DNA of 64,000 bases. It comes from Amanita rubescens. Taxonomy: Eukaryota; Basidiomycota; Agaricomycetes; Agaricales; Amanitaceae. Location of the stretch: NCBI GenBank assembly GCA_015039365.1, contig WION01000031.1, forward strand, positions 248,001 through 312,000. The letters run 5' to 3'. Below the pieces are notes generated by a model. The model worked only from the letters and a program-made list of their open reading frames with translations, did not search any database and had not been told where the DNA came from. Below, piece after piece: positions 47,119 to 60,940 of this stretch. How positions within the stretch are numbered: the first letter of the stretch is position 1; the number at the start of each line of letters is the position of its first letter. The translations under genes and the position numbers were made by a program.

Positions 47119-47526
47119 ATGTCATCGACCGCATCGATAGATGTGCGTTGTATTCCCCCGCATGCGATCGTCGTAGTGCTCCAGGCTAGGCACCAGGACA
47201 AGGGGAGTTCATGGTACCTAGCAGGACCTGTCTTCCTCGACGCGGACCAACTGCTGAACGTCATCGCCGATGATTCGGTATCGTCTTCCGAGAACACGTC
47301 CTCCAGTCCAGGCCTTTCCATTCCTTTGAATAGATACAATCCGCAAGCCGCGCACCCACCTCTCACCGTCAACCGCCGCAGCTCGTCCGCATCGGACAGC
47401 GCAACCCCTGTCAGTTCGGGTTACAGGTTCTCCTACCTGTCGACTGCTGCTACACACTTTGATCCGGACGAAACGAACGTGTTCTGGTCGAGTAAGTCGA
47501 GTACGGGATTGAGCCGGCGCTGGTAA
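47119..47526 (+). CDS. Possible 3' exon of a hypothetical gene
   Basis: A frame of 135 codons containing FLDADQLLNVIADD and a Ser-rich part, ending THFDPDETNVFWSSKSSTGL. Composition and Ser/Pro richness resemble the C-terminal parts of fungal regulators, but I see no domain. The opposite strand is also open over much of it (47218-47553). No upstream exon is clear. Confidence 0.25.
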   Translation: MSSTASIDVRCIPPHAIVVVLQARHQDKGSSWYLAGPVFLDADQLLNVIADDSVSSSENTSSSPGLSIPLNRYNPQAAHPPLTVNRRSSSASDSATPVSSGYRFSYLSTAATHFDPDETNVFWSSKSSTGLSRRW

Positions 47527-47559
47527 TCTGGCATGCAGGATCATCACAGCCACCTATCA

Positions 47560-50500
47560 TTGGTCTTTTCATCATATATCGGCTCTCCGGCTTCCAGGTC
47601 CTTGCCTCCTATCTGTGGTTGGACCAAGCTCTCTAGCAGCTCGCGGTTTTGTGTTTTTGGCACATTTGCATAGGTCGAGGTGGGTTGGGGAAAGCTTTAA
47701 GGTGCGTCTTTTGAACGAATCACGAGAACCGTGTCGGACGTGAACTGCAGAAGTAGAATTCTAGAGTGGGGCGGGACCGTTCCGAATCGTGGATCATCAG
47801 ATTCGAAAGAGAATATTTCCAAAGAAATGCGATCGTTATCTTATCGTGTTGAACCAAGGAACGTCACTATCAATCGCGGATCGTTCGGTGACGGTCCGAT
47901 GTTAATGATGCTATCACTCAACTGACTACTTTTTCTGTGTAGATGATGCTCTCTTCGTCCTTTCCCACTGGAAACGTATACGTAGCTTCTGCAATTGGCA
48001 ATTTGTCCAGAGTAAACCTCTGTTGCATACCAGTTCGCCTACCTGGTGTCGCTACTACTCTCATGCTTGGTGCTGCGATCAAGGCCGCACTCGAAACCTT
48101 GCGCGAGCGACGTCGCAGGTTACTCTAACGAGGTTACAATTTGTCGAGTTCTCTGGTCTTCTGTTGCCATTACATTCAACAGCACATCAAATTCGTCTAC
48201 GCACTTACGTGCTTATTTCACCAGGATTTACCAATATTAGCCCCCGACACCTGTCATTCATTTTCTCTTCTCGACTTCCGAGGACCTAGCACTTATTAGA
48301 TGCGACATGTCATCGTCATGATAGACCACTCACCTCCTAAATGCTTCGGACCCTTGCAGTGTCGTTTTACTGCCGGTTCTGAAAGGTAGATTTTTGCCAG
48401 CAGCTTAACACCCGAGAGTCTAAAAAGTCAATATCCCCAGAGTTTACGATCATCTCCCACCTACGTACCCTACGTGACGCAATGGGCGCCAGTCTAACCG
48501 CTGCTAATGCGCTAATCACTTAAATTGCAGTGATGTTCGATACTGACTTCGAGATTAAAATAGGCTTATCAGACGACCTCGAGTACCACCACACTTTCAA
48601 TTAGGCTACCGGTTCAGGTGAATTAACTACCACGCTACCTAATATCCCAACGTCACGATCAATATCGCAACTCGGAACGTATTCGTATTGCTCTTCCCCT
48701 CTTCACCATCTCACCGACGCATTCATTTCTCTCACGAAGGATTCGTGAAGATCCAAATATGGTAATCACTCCCTTGGCTTTCCCACAGCTTTTCAATGGT
48801 TTGAGGAATTGGCTTTCAGGCAACGCTGGCCCTGATCGGCCAGCTGGCTGACGCAGTCCAACAGCTGCACAGTTGGCTCATACAACTATCCGAATTAGCC
48901 GTACACTCAAGCCCACTGCGCCGTACGTTCCGAGTCGACCCCGTGGGTAAAAGAAAAAACAATTGACAACTTCCTCCACGTCTAGAGATCTTCGCCGTCA
49001 CAAGCACCGCAATGCATTATATGAAGTATGATCGTATGTATGACGCTTCGAAGACTTCTGCCAATGACGCTCAACGTCATCGTGACCACTGACCAGCATA
49101 TCAACACAGCTCTGTACATTCACCTTCCGAAAAAGTCAACTATGCTACCCTGCAGTCTGGCATGTGTTTCTCAGTCGAAGATTCTACTGGTACATTCCAC
49201 GTACTACTACGCTCCTGGGATATGATACGTATCTTATAGCCAGGCAAACCGCGTAAGCGCTACACATTACGACAGGCCGCGTTAATGACGCTCAGCCGCG
49301 GCAACGCGGTAGAACTATTCCGATTGAGCTTGAGCTTATTTGAAGTCGCGATGCTTGCTTGATCAGCTAACTAGGTGCGTATGTCATGATGATCACATAT
49401 CCGGAAACAGCTAATTAATAACATGACTCGAAACATCATACTCGTATGACTTTGCTTTCGAGATTTCGGATTCCCGTGGATATATGGCCGGCGCGAGAAC
49501 GGTGTATGTATATGCCCTGCAGCGGCACTGGTCATGGGTATAGATCCTTCCGTTCGTTTGTTGGTTCATTCGCCTCCCCGAGGGGATTGAACCGGATACG
49601 AACACGTTTTATTGCTATTGGTAATCCAATCCCGGTTGCGGAACACCTTCCCAGTGTATCCATGACAAGAGGACGACGCGGGCCGTCCGTGCCCGTGAGT
49701 ACCCGACATCCCTCCATTCCAAAAGCGCCGGGTTCGCACGCACACGCGCAACGCGAACGAGTCGTCATACCCCGGATTACGAGCCTGAGAACCCGACCGG
49801 TCGCCTTCACGCGCTCGTAATGAATTCACCGTAACACCAACTCAACACCCGTGCTGAGTCACTCTCGGTCATCCCAACTTATTCCCTATCTCTTTCTATA
49901 CGATTTTCGAACTTTCCCAAGCTTGCTGATATATCACAACAAATCACATATGGGCTATACAGTTATTATAATATAACTATACGCTTGACATCTTCCGAGC
50001 GTGTAATATATGAGTTGTTGGATCATCATCTCCGTTATGTCCTGGATGAGCCAATCGATTTGACTGCCGGTGGGATCACGAATTTCAATTAAGCGATATA
50101 GGGTGGGGAAAGGGAAGAAAGGGGGACGAAAGGAGGGAGCCACCTAACCGCTCGGCGTGAAAATAACCAATTGGCCACGTCATGACGCGAATAGGCTGCA
50201 TATGTTGCAATTGTAGCTTATGCGGCAAGTATTTATAGCACCGTGCGCATATGGCGTATAATTAAGCAACGCGTAAGGTATCGCGCCCAGGCCGGCTTTT
50301 TCGGTATTTTATTATTCAAGGCGCACAGACGAATCGAGGTCTTGGGGAGATTGGATTGGTTCACGTTTGATAACGATGTGCGTGTGTGCAGTGGGTGGTG
50401 TGATCGTGTGCGTGTGCGTGTGGCAAGTGAGTGAGTGATATGATAACGATGGCGATGGCGATGGATTTGGGAGGGAGTTGGATAAGCTGTTAATCGCAGG

Positions 50501-52060
50501 CTATCAACTGAAACCCTGAGGTTAGATGCTATAATGCTGGCGAGGTGGGCACACAGTGTAGCCTAGATAACGGATAGCGTGGAAATCGTGCGATAATCTT
50601 GTGCAATTCAGACGGATATAGATAAGATGGGTGGGTAGCTGCCTATCAAGCCTGGGCCGCCCATTCTTGCACACCACCCGTCATATATCACGGGTATATA
50701 GATTATCCTGCAGTGTGCGGAACCTGTATGGTTTGATGAAAAGGGAGAAGCTGTAAAGCAGCCAATCGAACTGCGTTCCACAGCGCCAAATTATGTGGCT
50801 ATTGGGCTTCTGGCTCGAATTCTGACACGCCGCAACCATATATATTCATAAATGTTCCAGGAAGAAAATCCAGAACAAAAGCCAACTCATGACGAAATTA
50901 ATCGATGGGAGGTTTATTGTCTGGGTCCCCCTAAGCTGGACTAGCGAGGAGAACACACGATATTATCATCCCCGCCCGCTTGGTATGCCAGGCACGACCC
51001 GCACAGTGACTCACGCTGGTCAGAAATAGTGATCCCGAGTAATCGTTCGTTCATGCTTTAAACGCCCGATATCGGCAGCTGATTGCACGCGTGAGAAGCA
51101 AGACGGAAAGAAATGGATGCCTTGAATGCTGTGCTTCATCGTATACATAGAAGAGACGATATGTTTTGTTCAATGTTCCATCTAGAAGCTGGCTGAGGCA
51201 TGTAGGAGCACAGAATAGGATGGACACGGGCGGAACTACTCATAGTAGCTGTAACTACACGGAGCTTCTGCTATACATGCATACTGATAGCCACAAACGT
51301 GCTCGTGTATAATCTGAACTCGGTGAATTCAACTGCCCTGCGCCCTAGTAGGCGTAGCCTGAGATTGAAAAATCCGGGTATAGGTACCGTACGGGAACAA
51401 GGGAGGTGAGTCATAGCCTCCGTCATCGCATCGCATCGGCACTTTGGAAAGAGTGAGTGAGTGTGATGATGAGCGGAGATACGGGCCTAAAGGATGATGA
51501 CCCGGAGCGACGCCAAGGGACGAGTTCTACCGATATGCACGCAAGAAGTTCGGGGGGTAGAGCGAAAGAGGCAAGTCTGAACTGAAGTGAGAGTACGGGA
51601 AGGAGAAAGCTCTCGGATCGGGCCGGGGATGAGATGTCTACTGGATTATCAGGATTTAATATGACGCGTTGGAATATGACTGTGCCGGGAATGTCTTTGA
51701 GCATGTGTGTGCTATATGGGTCAGTGAGAAGCTGTAGGGGTAGGTCGTGAGTCAAAAGAGCAGTAGGTTGCAAGTCAAGACAGAAGTAGCAGCGAGTAGG
51801 ACGCATGTGAAGAGATTGGCCACGTTTCCAGTGGGAACGGGTTGAAGACTACGAGTTAGGGTCTCAGGCGGACGACGAGCAAGACATGGGCTTATGGGGA
51901 AGGAGGCAGGCGATTGGACGGAAGCGATTGGATTGCAGCACGCGGAGTCAATGCGACCTAACGAACCGAACGGTTCAGTTCGACTTGGCTCGTATGACCC
52001 GGAATGGACGGAGGGGGAGCGTTGGACTAGAAAAGGCGAGCGACAGCGGATGAATCCCTC
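47560..52060. other. Gene-poor intergenic stretch
   Basis: No supportable coding region. Small simple repeats only: GTGTGCGTGTGCGTGTG-like sequence near 50408 and a short GATGGC run near 50450. Confidence 0.45.
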
Positions 52061-52072
52061 GAGGCCCCCCCA

Positions 52073-52933
52073 ATGAAGCGTAACGCTCCCCACAACGATA
52101 TCTCCCGTATCCTCGACCCATCCTACTCTTCCGCTGCCTCGAACGTTCCCCCAGCCATTTACGTTGACAAACATGGTCATTTCCACGATCCCGACTATCG
52201 TCACTTCCCCGCCATTGCCACTCAACAAGACCAACTACATCAGGACGATGACGACTCTGCCCCAGTCGACAATGACTTCTACTCACATCTCTCTAACGCG
52301 TATAACCGCGCCGGTAACGCGTACATCCATCCTCGCAAGCGCAACAACCAGTACTCTTACATCTACGCATCTTACCGATCTCCTTACCACTACTTCTCAA
52401 CTCCCCCAACGGCGTCCTCTTCCTCGCCACCAACATCCTTCGACTCAGACCGTACCGTGTTTGATGAGGCTGATGACTCGACGTTTGTAGATGACTCACA
52501 TAGTCATGTCACCAATTTCAAGAAAAAGCTGGGCAAGCGTCGTAGTAGCGGGAGCAGTAGTAGCAGCAGCCCAACCAGCTCCCCTTCCAACAAACGGAGG
52601 TCCGCAGTGGAGGATCGGAGATCGTCCACATCTGACTCTGCCGAGCCCTCACCGCAAGAGTCTCGCGAAGAGTCCCGGTATCGTTACCTGGATCCCCCAG
52701 ATGAGCTCGACGAACAGTATCTCCTCTCATCACATACACCACCGCCCAACCACGACTTTGATCGGAGTCATCAGCAGAACCAGCAGGAGAGCGAGAAGCA
52801 CGATAACCAGGAGTGGACACCCACATGTACACAGAATCTACGGAGGCAATGGCAAGCGCTATCTCTGCGGTTCAGGTTTTCAATATTCAGAGCACAGCGT
52901 CGCGTTAAGCGACGCATACAGGGGCTGATATGA
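52073..52933 (+). CDS. Conserved basidiomycete protein of unknown function, 286 aa, low-complexity
   Basis: A single open frame from the ATG at 52073. The segment PPAIYVDKHGHFHDPDYRHF (about 26-45) is of a type I recognise from mushroom hypothetical proteins. The middle is rich in Ser, Pro, Asp and Tyr. A basic patch (FKKKLGKRRSSGSSSS) is followed by a charged linker with LDPPDELDEQYLLSS, and the C-terminus is Arg-rich (RRQWQALSLRFRFSIF, RAQRRVKRRIQGLI). No membrane segment or signal peptide is visible. It is probably intracellular and largely disordered. The start is supported by the long open frame beginning there and by the gene-like composition. Confidence 0.65.
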   Translation: MKRNAPHNDISRILDPSYSSAASNVPPAIYVDKHGHFHDPDYRHFPAIATQQDQLHQDDDDSAPVDNDFYSHLSNAYNRAGNAYIHPRKRNNQYSYIYASYRSPYHYFSTPPTASSSSPPTSFDSDRTVFDEADDSTFVDDSHSHVTNFKKKLGKRRSSGSSSSSSPTSSPSNKRRSAVEDRRSSTSDSAEPSPQESREESRYRYLDPPDELDEQYLLSSHTPPPNHDFDRSHQQNQQESEKHDNQEWTPTCTQNLRRQWQALSLRFRFSIFRAQRRVKRRIQGLI

Positions 52934-52939
52934 ACTATT

Positions 52940-55900
52940 CATCATGTACGTCGTATGTCTAGCCCTTAGACATGATACTAACCATGGAACAGGTGGTCTA
53001 GTTTCTGAACAAATCACTAGCGACGACCAGGGTTCACCCTATACCCGGGGGCGCAAGCCGTCACCCACATCATGTTCATCGGTTATTCGCTTCCCCCACC
53101 TTGCGACACCTCTAACCCTACGAACACGATCTATGCACGACGCAGATTACGCCAATATGGGGATCACGCCATCCATTCATCATTACCACCTTCATGTTCT
53201 ACGATCGCAACGACAAACTAAAATGTGCCATATGAACCCCACACCCACCTCATCCCCCCCAATCCGGCTACACATGCGTCTTTCTTTATCGGGATGTTGA
53301 ATAACTTTATTATCTCCGCAAACTCTTTCCAATCGCATAACGCAACAGCATTTCAATAACATTTGCATGCATTTTCGTCTTTTTTGGATACATTCTCCGC
53401 GAGGACATCGTCACCGCATTCCTCCTTGTTTTCTGTATGTATTTTTTTTCGTTCTTCATAGCGTGTTTCTTTGTTATGAAAGGGAAGGAGTTTCTGGAAG
53501 GAGTAGTTTCTCTTTTTTTTAAGTACACGCGGTGCCACAGTGCCCCGCGTGTATAAGGCAGTGGCTTTGTTCTTCGCTCATCCATTCGTAGCCTTACGAG
53601 TCGCATGATTCTACATATGTTTCTATAGAGTTACGTACGTAGACGCATTTTTTTTTACGACACGACTGCAAACTGGCAATGGCAATGATACGATTTTTTT
53701 CATGATAACGGGTCGCTGTGATCTCCGTGCATGATTTGTGATTATTATTTAGCGCACTCGTGTCTTTTTGGGATCTTTGGTTTATCCGAACAGAAGGGAT
53801 CCATGAACGTTATCAGTAAATCACACTGCTTTTGTCCGGCCCTTTCTTGGGCCGGATGGTTGCCGGTTATATACAATCATGGTCCCTATAGTATTTACGG
53901 ACTTGCACGGCCTCGACCTTTACAAAATGAATTAATGCATGTTCTACATCTTATGATGAACACGAGTAGTGCCAACGCAGACGATAATGAGACGTGATAT
54001 CATTTGACTTCGAGGGGTTCTGTGCCTGGAGTCCAGGTCTCTTGATCTGATGTGAACACGTCGACCGTCCGCCATTTTGCTTCATTGCAGGAGAGATCGC
54101 GAGTAACTCTAAAATAAAATTTTATAACTTCCCCCCCTGTAATTTACTGCGAGTCAGGGTACCTGTAGTCGTGCGGACTGTCGCGAGCCGTGCGGTCAGG
54201 GCCGTTTCCGTACCTTGCTACGTTAACGTTACTATTACTAATAAATTCTGTATAGTCAGCCGGGTTTACTGCGAAGGAATCGGACGAGCGGGGAGCGGGG
54301 AATCGAACTTTAGGGTTGAAATTGGGACGTAAACGTGGCCCGGGGTTTTCTTGGTCAAGAAAGGGCCAAAGTCGTGCGGTGCGTCGAGCTGAATTTACAT
54401 ACGTAGTAGTAGCTCGGGAGGAATTTTCTGATTGGACTAGGTTAGACTAGTGTCGTTTAAGGTAAAGACTGGTCGGGGTCAGGATCGGTCGTGAGGGTGC
54501 GATGCTAGTGAAAATTTGCGTGAAATGGAAGGACGGAGTGCGCAACCGTGAGTAACTGGTTTTCAATGTAGTCTTGGGTTGCGAGGGTGTTGTGGGAGGT
54601 GTTGGGGACGTTCGTCGGTGCTCGTAAGTATATTTAGATTGGGACGTGTATCGGTAAGCTATGTGTTATTATAAGCATTGCTAGTCGTAACGTTTGACTC
54701 GAAGAATCACGGAGGTGTAACTCGTGTGAAGTTATTGCGGCTTACTATATCGTAGTGTAGGTGATAACATTAGCGTCGTAGTCAAGGTTACTATGTAGAG
54801 GGTTTGGGCTTGGCTTGGAGTGCTGTGAGCATCACGCGGAGTCCAACCCCGGGCTAGGAGCCAGCGCGGAGCGAGTATCCAGCGGGGGCCCGACTTCGGT
54901 TCGTGATAAGCAACCTTGTCTCGAATCAAGGAGCGGGCGCGGAACGACCGCAGTTCACGTCGAAGCACCCGTTATCTGAACAATAGTCGGCGCCCAACTC
55001 TGGCGCATATCTAGTGGAAGCTGCGCTGTAGCCCCGCGGACTTGTACTTGATTGAACGGGGGCCTAGGCCAAATCGTATTGAATGGGCGCCGTCGCCAGT
55101 ATTCTATGGGCTAATCATTGCGTGTCATACAATAGGAGCGGGTCGATCGACATTTGACGGAGGGGATTTGGTCCCGCGGGGTATTCCAGTTCAAAAAAGG
55201 GTTCGAAGCGCTGCCAATTTTATATCAACTTCCAGTTTTGTCACAATATTGAACATGTGAGACATACGCACTTTTCCTGGTGACATGGATGTACGTGAAC
55301 CGCAGCGACGGTACAAGGAAGTTGGTTTAGCATTTGAGTGTCGGGAGCAAAGGAGGAGCAATCGGCTGCCTCGATCGTTTTCGCGTAACGGTCAACACGC
55401 CACGGCCTTTCGGCGGCCGCCGGGAGGTGCCATTTATAGAAATAGGTGATCGGGTGGCTGTACGCGTGTTGGGCTGGCGGCCACCAATTCCCAACGCGAC
55501 TCGTGGCGGCCTCTCAGTGTCATCAAGTTTTCCGTTGGAGTAGGACGCGAAGAGATAACTCTGTCGTGGTTCGGTCTCACGCAGCCTTGCAATTATGTGC
55601 TGTCACCCAGGATGGAAGGAGAAAATTGAAGCAGGCGTCCCGCGTTTTGTGGCGCATCACACCCTTTCATGCCCAATGCGGACGCGCCTTGTGAAAGAAT
55701 GATCAATGGTAGTACACGTTGTCGTTTGTTCAAAGCTTGAATGTTAACAATTGCGAATTTCTTTCAGTGAACTTTGTTTCCGTGGATGAGAAATTGTACG
55801 GAAGCTGCTAGGCTAATGCGCATCACACGGATGTGATAAGTTGAAATCATAGAATTGCTTGGATCAACAACCAGTGATATTGACAATGACCCGACGCTTG

Positions 55901-58900
55901 ATGTCAAGTCCAACAGACGAAGTTGATAACAGTTGTCTCACGAGCATACGTGACAGGGGACGAGAGAAATCTCGGCCCACTTTGCGGATAAGGGGTACGT
56001 AACAGAACTAGAATCAATTCGCCAATTCACATCTGACAGTGACATCAAGTATGTGGGATTGACCTGGCTCAATCTCCATTTCGACCCAGCTCTCTGAATT
56101 GAAACTTCTTCGCACGTTGGCTAATCTTGAGGCTTCCGCTACGACAGGCCGAACAGAACTAGAGAGGCATGGCTTCTATCTCCGGTGACATAGGAACGGC
56201 CGCTCAAAGACCAAACAGACATATGAGGCTAGCGTGAATGTTCTTACTCACGCCTTCATGACACGAGATACGGAGTTGTGCAAGCTGTGCACAGTACACA
56301 CAACTTAACTCTGCGTCCAGCGGGCGCGAAACACGACGAGAAGTCTAATCAGAGAAAAAGAAAGACTTTTGGCCAGTTCTTCCTCTCAAGGTTCTTGCTC
56401 GGTTCACGTGTACGGCTCTGGATTTAATATTCTACTGTCATGGGACTACATTTATTGAATACGTTTTCATATTCACGTATGGTTTCGCGGACCATCTCAC
56501 GACTGTGGCAGAAACTCTGACGCATCCGAACCTAGTAACTTGTTGACGGGTACGGCTTACACCCAAGCTGGCGCGAATGAAAATGGCTGCAACAATCGAA
56601 GTCATGGCTCAGTCTCACTTTGCTTGTACCCCTAACGGAACTCGCGAGATACCAGTGGCAATACCCTGTGGCAGGCTCTTCACTTATGCTCGCTGTTCCC
56701 AGAAGGCGGCGGCGTCCGCCAGATATACTTATGCTGTACAAGGTTTTCAATGCCTGATCCTCCGTCTATCGTGCCCAGGTTAACCTGGGCTCTCTCTCGA
56801 ATATTAATCACGACTTTCTCCTGTGCGTCGCGAACGCTAATTTCTACTTTGACTTGGCCCAGTCTGAGGATGCTACACAATCAAAGGACAGGCTCTACAT
56901 CAAGTCGACCGCTTATCACTTCTCATGTCAGCTGTAGCGCCTGCTGCGGAGACGGGCTGTCGATGAAACGCCTTCCCCAAAGCCGTCTCATTACCGCGTA
57001 CCCACCGAGGTGAACTAGTTCATCGCGGCTTGTGTCTCCGACGCTGATTAAAGAAGTTTTAATTCTCCTCTCGAGACTGGTATCAGCAAGAAGCACGAGG
57101 TACGAAATAGCGGAAGAGGAGACGAGTACGGAATCCGAATATTATTCGGATCAGCCCCACTTTTATGTTTTCTTCTCACACTTCACTCACTCCTCACCTT
57201 CGTACGGTGATAGAGATCAACATGAGCGTCATCTTGGAAGAGAAGAACATCGAAGACCAAGGTATCACTTCTCTATCCAAAGCGATTTCTGCGTAAAAGA
57301 ACTTTTTTGTGTTATCAAGGGTCCGATATGCGCCATGCACGGAATGATGATTTACACGCCATCAGCTTAGATAAATAACGGTAATGAAAGCACGCTTATT
57401 GTACTTCAATTTACCTCTCATCCTTTGTTTATGAATGAGGGTCCATACTTCGGCGATCTGCGGAACAACGGGGAACGTGTCGACGATCCGTGCCTCATTG
57501 GGGTTGCGTTCACCGGCGACCCAGCAATCAATGAAGTGGGCTTCGAGTCGTTCGCCATGGCTGTCTTGCGTGCACGTGCCCAACGATGTGGTGTGGTGGA
57601 CGGAGAAAGCAAAAGTCCGATCTAAAAGGATTCATTGGGCGCGAGGAGCCATATGACCAGGCGTGAGCCTCGAGCCCTCGACACAGCTTATACACAGCTT
57701 GATGACGTTACAGTGTGCCTTCTGCCTGCAACACCTTGATAATGATGCCGATGTCTTCGGAGTTATTCGGGATAATCTATCCCAAAGCGGATATCTTATC
57801 ATATCTCATTGGGCGCCCAAGGTTCGTCTCGGCCTGCCTACGAATCACATAGTCCTAAAGCGGCTCCCTCGAATGATGAGCCGTGGTGCTGATGGAGTTA
57901 GTGGATGTGGCTAAGATGTATATCAGACGCATATGAGTGTCTCTGTGAGGGTGTTTTTGGACCTACGTTGAGAAGGTTTGTGATTCATACCTGTGCAATG
58001 TGGAGCAGTTTAGGCAGCTCGATCCTTTAGACTGATTCGTGCTTCTGGAATTACCGTCTAAGAGTGCCTTGGGAGACGCACCTGAAATACGTGGTACGAG
58101 CTTCACAGAAGGTATCCGAGGAAGTGGTGGCTAATGATCGCGCAGGCTGAGAATCATTTTGCTCGCCTGGTTGCTGCAGAGTGCATTCGGAAATTATGCC
58201 TCCGTCACGGATTCAGGATGTCCACGGCGACGGCACAAAAATAGATTAATGCAAGCGCATGCTCCAAATTCGTCCTTTGGGTATTTCTCAGCAGTCCGAG
58301 ACGGAGCGTTTTTCTGCGCGTTTCTGAACTAATTTTGAACTAGACGAAAGCTGATAATCCTCAAGCGCACGCCACAATTCGCACCATAGGCGTTACCAGG
58401 GCGTTTGGATATAGCATGGGGGGTATGGCAATCCGGCGGTCCCACTGAGATAGGGTGACCTGGCAGACATGGCGCAAGCTGTGAACAGTTGCAGAAACTA
58501 GTACCGACGTTTCCGGATCCTCCGCAGCGAATTTGGTTGCCAACGAAGGACCCGTCTTTGCCCACAAGAAGAGAAGGAGAAGCTCAATCAGATAGATGCC
58601 AGGGACACAACACGAGAGAGAGCGAGTGGAGGGAATGTGCAACTGCTTGATTGAAGGACGATGGCTCGTGTAGCGGGCCGCACGTGTTGAACATGTGCAT
58701 TTTCATTTTCCCATGGCTAAGTTAGTGGGCAGCATCGCTAAAGCAGTCGAAAGCATCTGTGATAGGCGTACAACTGTAGCAAGGAATGTAATGTAGCTAT
58801 AACAGGCAATGTATCTAGTCCGTATCATATTCAATTGAAGCGGGCTTGCTCAAAGTCCAGCGCAAGTTGATTGGCTTCCCATGCTCGTGCTCTTTCCGAG

Positions 58901-59090
58901 TCTCTCCGTTCCTTTTTTCCTGTTTTCGATGAACATGCGATCCTGCTTGCCGCGCCATTCACCACCTCTATCCGTGCAAATCTCTTTTGTTCAACGCATC
59001 CATTATCAACGCTCTATATTCCTCAATTTATGCCAGCGCACCGCCCAAGATTAAAACGCTTGTAGATGCCCTCAAAGGACCATCGGTTCG
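52940..59090. other. Gene-poor stretch
   Basis: No reading frame here has family motifs or splice-linked extension. T-rich runs occur near 53450-53530 and 53650-53700. Several small frames at 55-58 kb overlap on both strands and are not credible. Confidence 0.45.
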
Positions 59091-59102
59091 GACAAGGTAA
59101 GA

Positions 59103-59774
59103 CTAATCCACGGCGGAAGCCGCCGACTCTTGAACTATTGCTAATGCTTCCACGTCTAGCTCAGCCTGAGAACCAGCTCCGGGAAAAGCCAACTTGAGAA
59201 CTATGGTATATAAAGACGCGATCTTTGATTTTTGGTTCATGTTGGCAGTTGCGGACGTGAAAGGCGATGGCAATCCCAAGTCTCTTGCGCGCAGCGCTTT
59301 TTGCACTGCGGATTTGCCGATGTGATAACCGGACGCTTCATCACAGAGAAGGTAGCCCAAGACTCCGGAACGATCCACGGGAACAGGGATGGGCGAGTCA
59401 TTATTAGGTAGAAGACGATAGACACATGCAAGGCTGCCGGTGCCGGTGACGAAAACTAAGATAGGAGAGCACCATCGTTCGTGACGTGCAACCTGGTCAG
59501 GTCTGAAGATCTGAGATACAGAGCAGTTGAGTGATGTTTGGGCGAATGGCATTTAATTCCGATTTATGATCTAAACCGGCTGCTTCGATCCATGCGGAAG
59601 GAACAGAGGCCGACGCAACGTGAGCATTCCATGACGACGACTCGGTGACTTGCGGGCAGCGTATCAAGAGCGCGGCTAATGATATCCTTCAGTAAGGATA
59701 ACGAATATTCGGGATTTGCCCATTCTGATGGAGTCTTCTTCGCAACTCGTCCACGATGGGGTCTCCAATGCATT
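59103..59774 (-). pseudogene. N-acetylglucosamine kinase-like (BadF/BcrAD family) relic
   Basis: On the minus strand, shifting between frames, the order of a GlcNAc-kinase middle region can be read: SAWIEAAGLDHKSELNAI (about 59590), then ILVFVTGTGSLACVYR (about 59460), then GYLLCDEASGYHIGKSAV (about 59330). VTGTGS and the Gly-Tyr-Leu-Leu-x-Asp-Glu-x-Ser-Gly block are family signatures. The N-terminal phosphate-binding part and the C-terminus are missing, the expected GGWGYLLGD is degraded, and the frame stops at 59103. The relic is non-functional. Confidence 0.65.
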
Positions 59775-60450
59775 CTCGTATGGCAGGTACCACGACGCTA
59801 TCAGCATAATACCTGCAAACCTGTTCAGCTACCGTAACCCGTTGGAATGGTTTACGCACGACATCAATATCGAAAAATGACTGATTCCTCGACTCGGTTT
59901 GTAGGTATTCTTATTTGAGCATTGTTTGTGAAGCTAGCGAGGGCTAAACGTTAAACGCTAAACATTGCGCATCTTTACTAGTCCACGACGCGTGACGTAA
60001 CGTGTTAGCGTGACATCGCTGCAGCAATTCGCAACCCGTTTTTTCCTTTTTTTCAACAAAAAGAGTGCATTGAAAAACATGCTAAGTACACATCGTGTAA
60101 CTGTGAGTAATCGCGTCGATCGGACGCTTCTCTTGGGTGCGTATTAGTCATTTAGAGCCTAGCGAATTAAACTACCAATGAGGGCCAACCGGTCGTCACT
60201 GGTCAACATTCGAACAATGGCTGCTTGTGAAAAGTTGGCCTCCCGAGTTCGTGCCGTTTGCTATTCGCGTTTCCGAATTCCTTTGACGTGACGTAGCACA
60301 AACAACCGCCTTTGACCCCATCAAAAGTGGCCAGTGCGCTTGACCTTCCTATTTCCAAATAGGTCTATAGTAACCGCGCCGCTTTACCCTAGAATGCATT
60401 GTTGCTTTGCAAACCCCCGCTACGGCTTTACATCGTGTTCGCCATCTTTG
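59775..60450. other. Intergenic, no gene seen
   Basis: AT-rich patches and a T run near 60040. No supportable coding region. It holds the upstream region of the next gene. Confidence 0.45.
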
Positions 60451-60479
60451 ACCTCGCAATGCGTCGCAAGGGTATAAAA

Positions 60480-60940
60480 ATGGCCGATGGTCGACTGGGC
60501 AGACTCCAGATCCCTATACTCGCGTTCTGTGTCTTCATAACTACAATGACCTCCCCATTCACGATATCCTCTCAAAGCGGAAGCATATACGACCCACCCA
60601 TCTTTGTCGACGACATTACTACCGGCGGAGAACGAGTAAGTGGCGCACCACCTTGTCCTTTCATGGCTGAACTAATATTGCAATCTAGCCACGGAAGATC
60701 GTTACCAACTACGCTGTTCTAGAGGCTTCCTGGGAAAAGGCCGCACCCGACTCAGGGATTGCTGGTTTTCCTAGACCTCGGATTTGGGTATCCAGCACCA
60801 TACGTCACACTCCTAGCATAAACCCGAGCTATGGGGTTCCATCTGGTTTTCGGACGTACGATGTGCCCGCTCCAGAGGTAGAGAACCAGGTGTTTACACC
60901 GCTGCCGCCACCACCGCGGCACTATAAAAGAAGAATTTGA
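60480..60940 (+). CDS. Small secreted or membrane-anchored Pro-rich protein (two exons, 135 aa)
   Basis: Exon 1 is 60480-60635, the intron 60636-60688 (GTAAGT donor, CTAAT-like branch, CTAG acceptor), and exon 2 is 60689-60940. The frame is clean across the join. After a short basic start (MADGRLGRLQ) there is a hydrophobic stretch (IPILAFCVFITTM) that could be a signal peptide or anchor. The rest has no Cys pairs and ends Pro-rich and basic (PLPPPPRHYKRRI). An in-frame ATG at 60459 would add seven residues (MRRKGIK). The TATAAAA at 60473-60479 abuts the 60480 ATG, so the upstream ATG may be the true start. I do not recognise the family. Confidence 0.55.

Noticed and set aside
49446..49829. 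Overlapping open frames on both strands near 49.5-49.8 kb
   Set aside because: No splice-linked extension and no motif, and both strands are open, as happens by chance in GC-rich stretches.
57663..57914. Small plus-strand frame with a plausible-looking hydrophobic stretch
   Set aside because: It starts and ends without splice context or family features in a region where many such frames occur on both strands.
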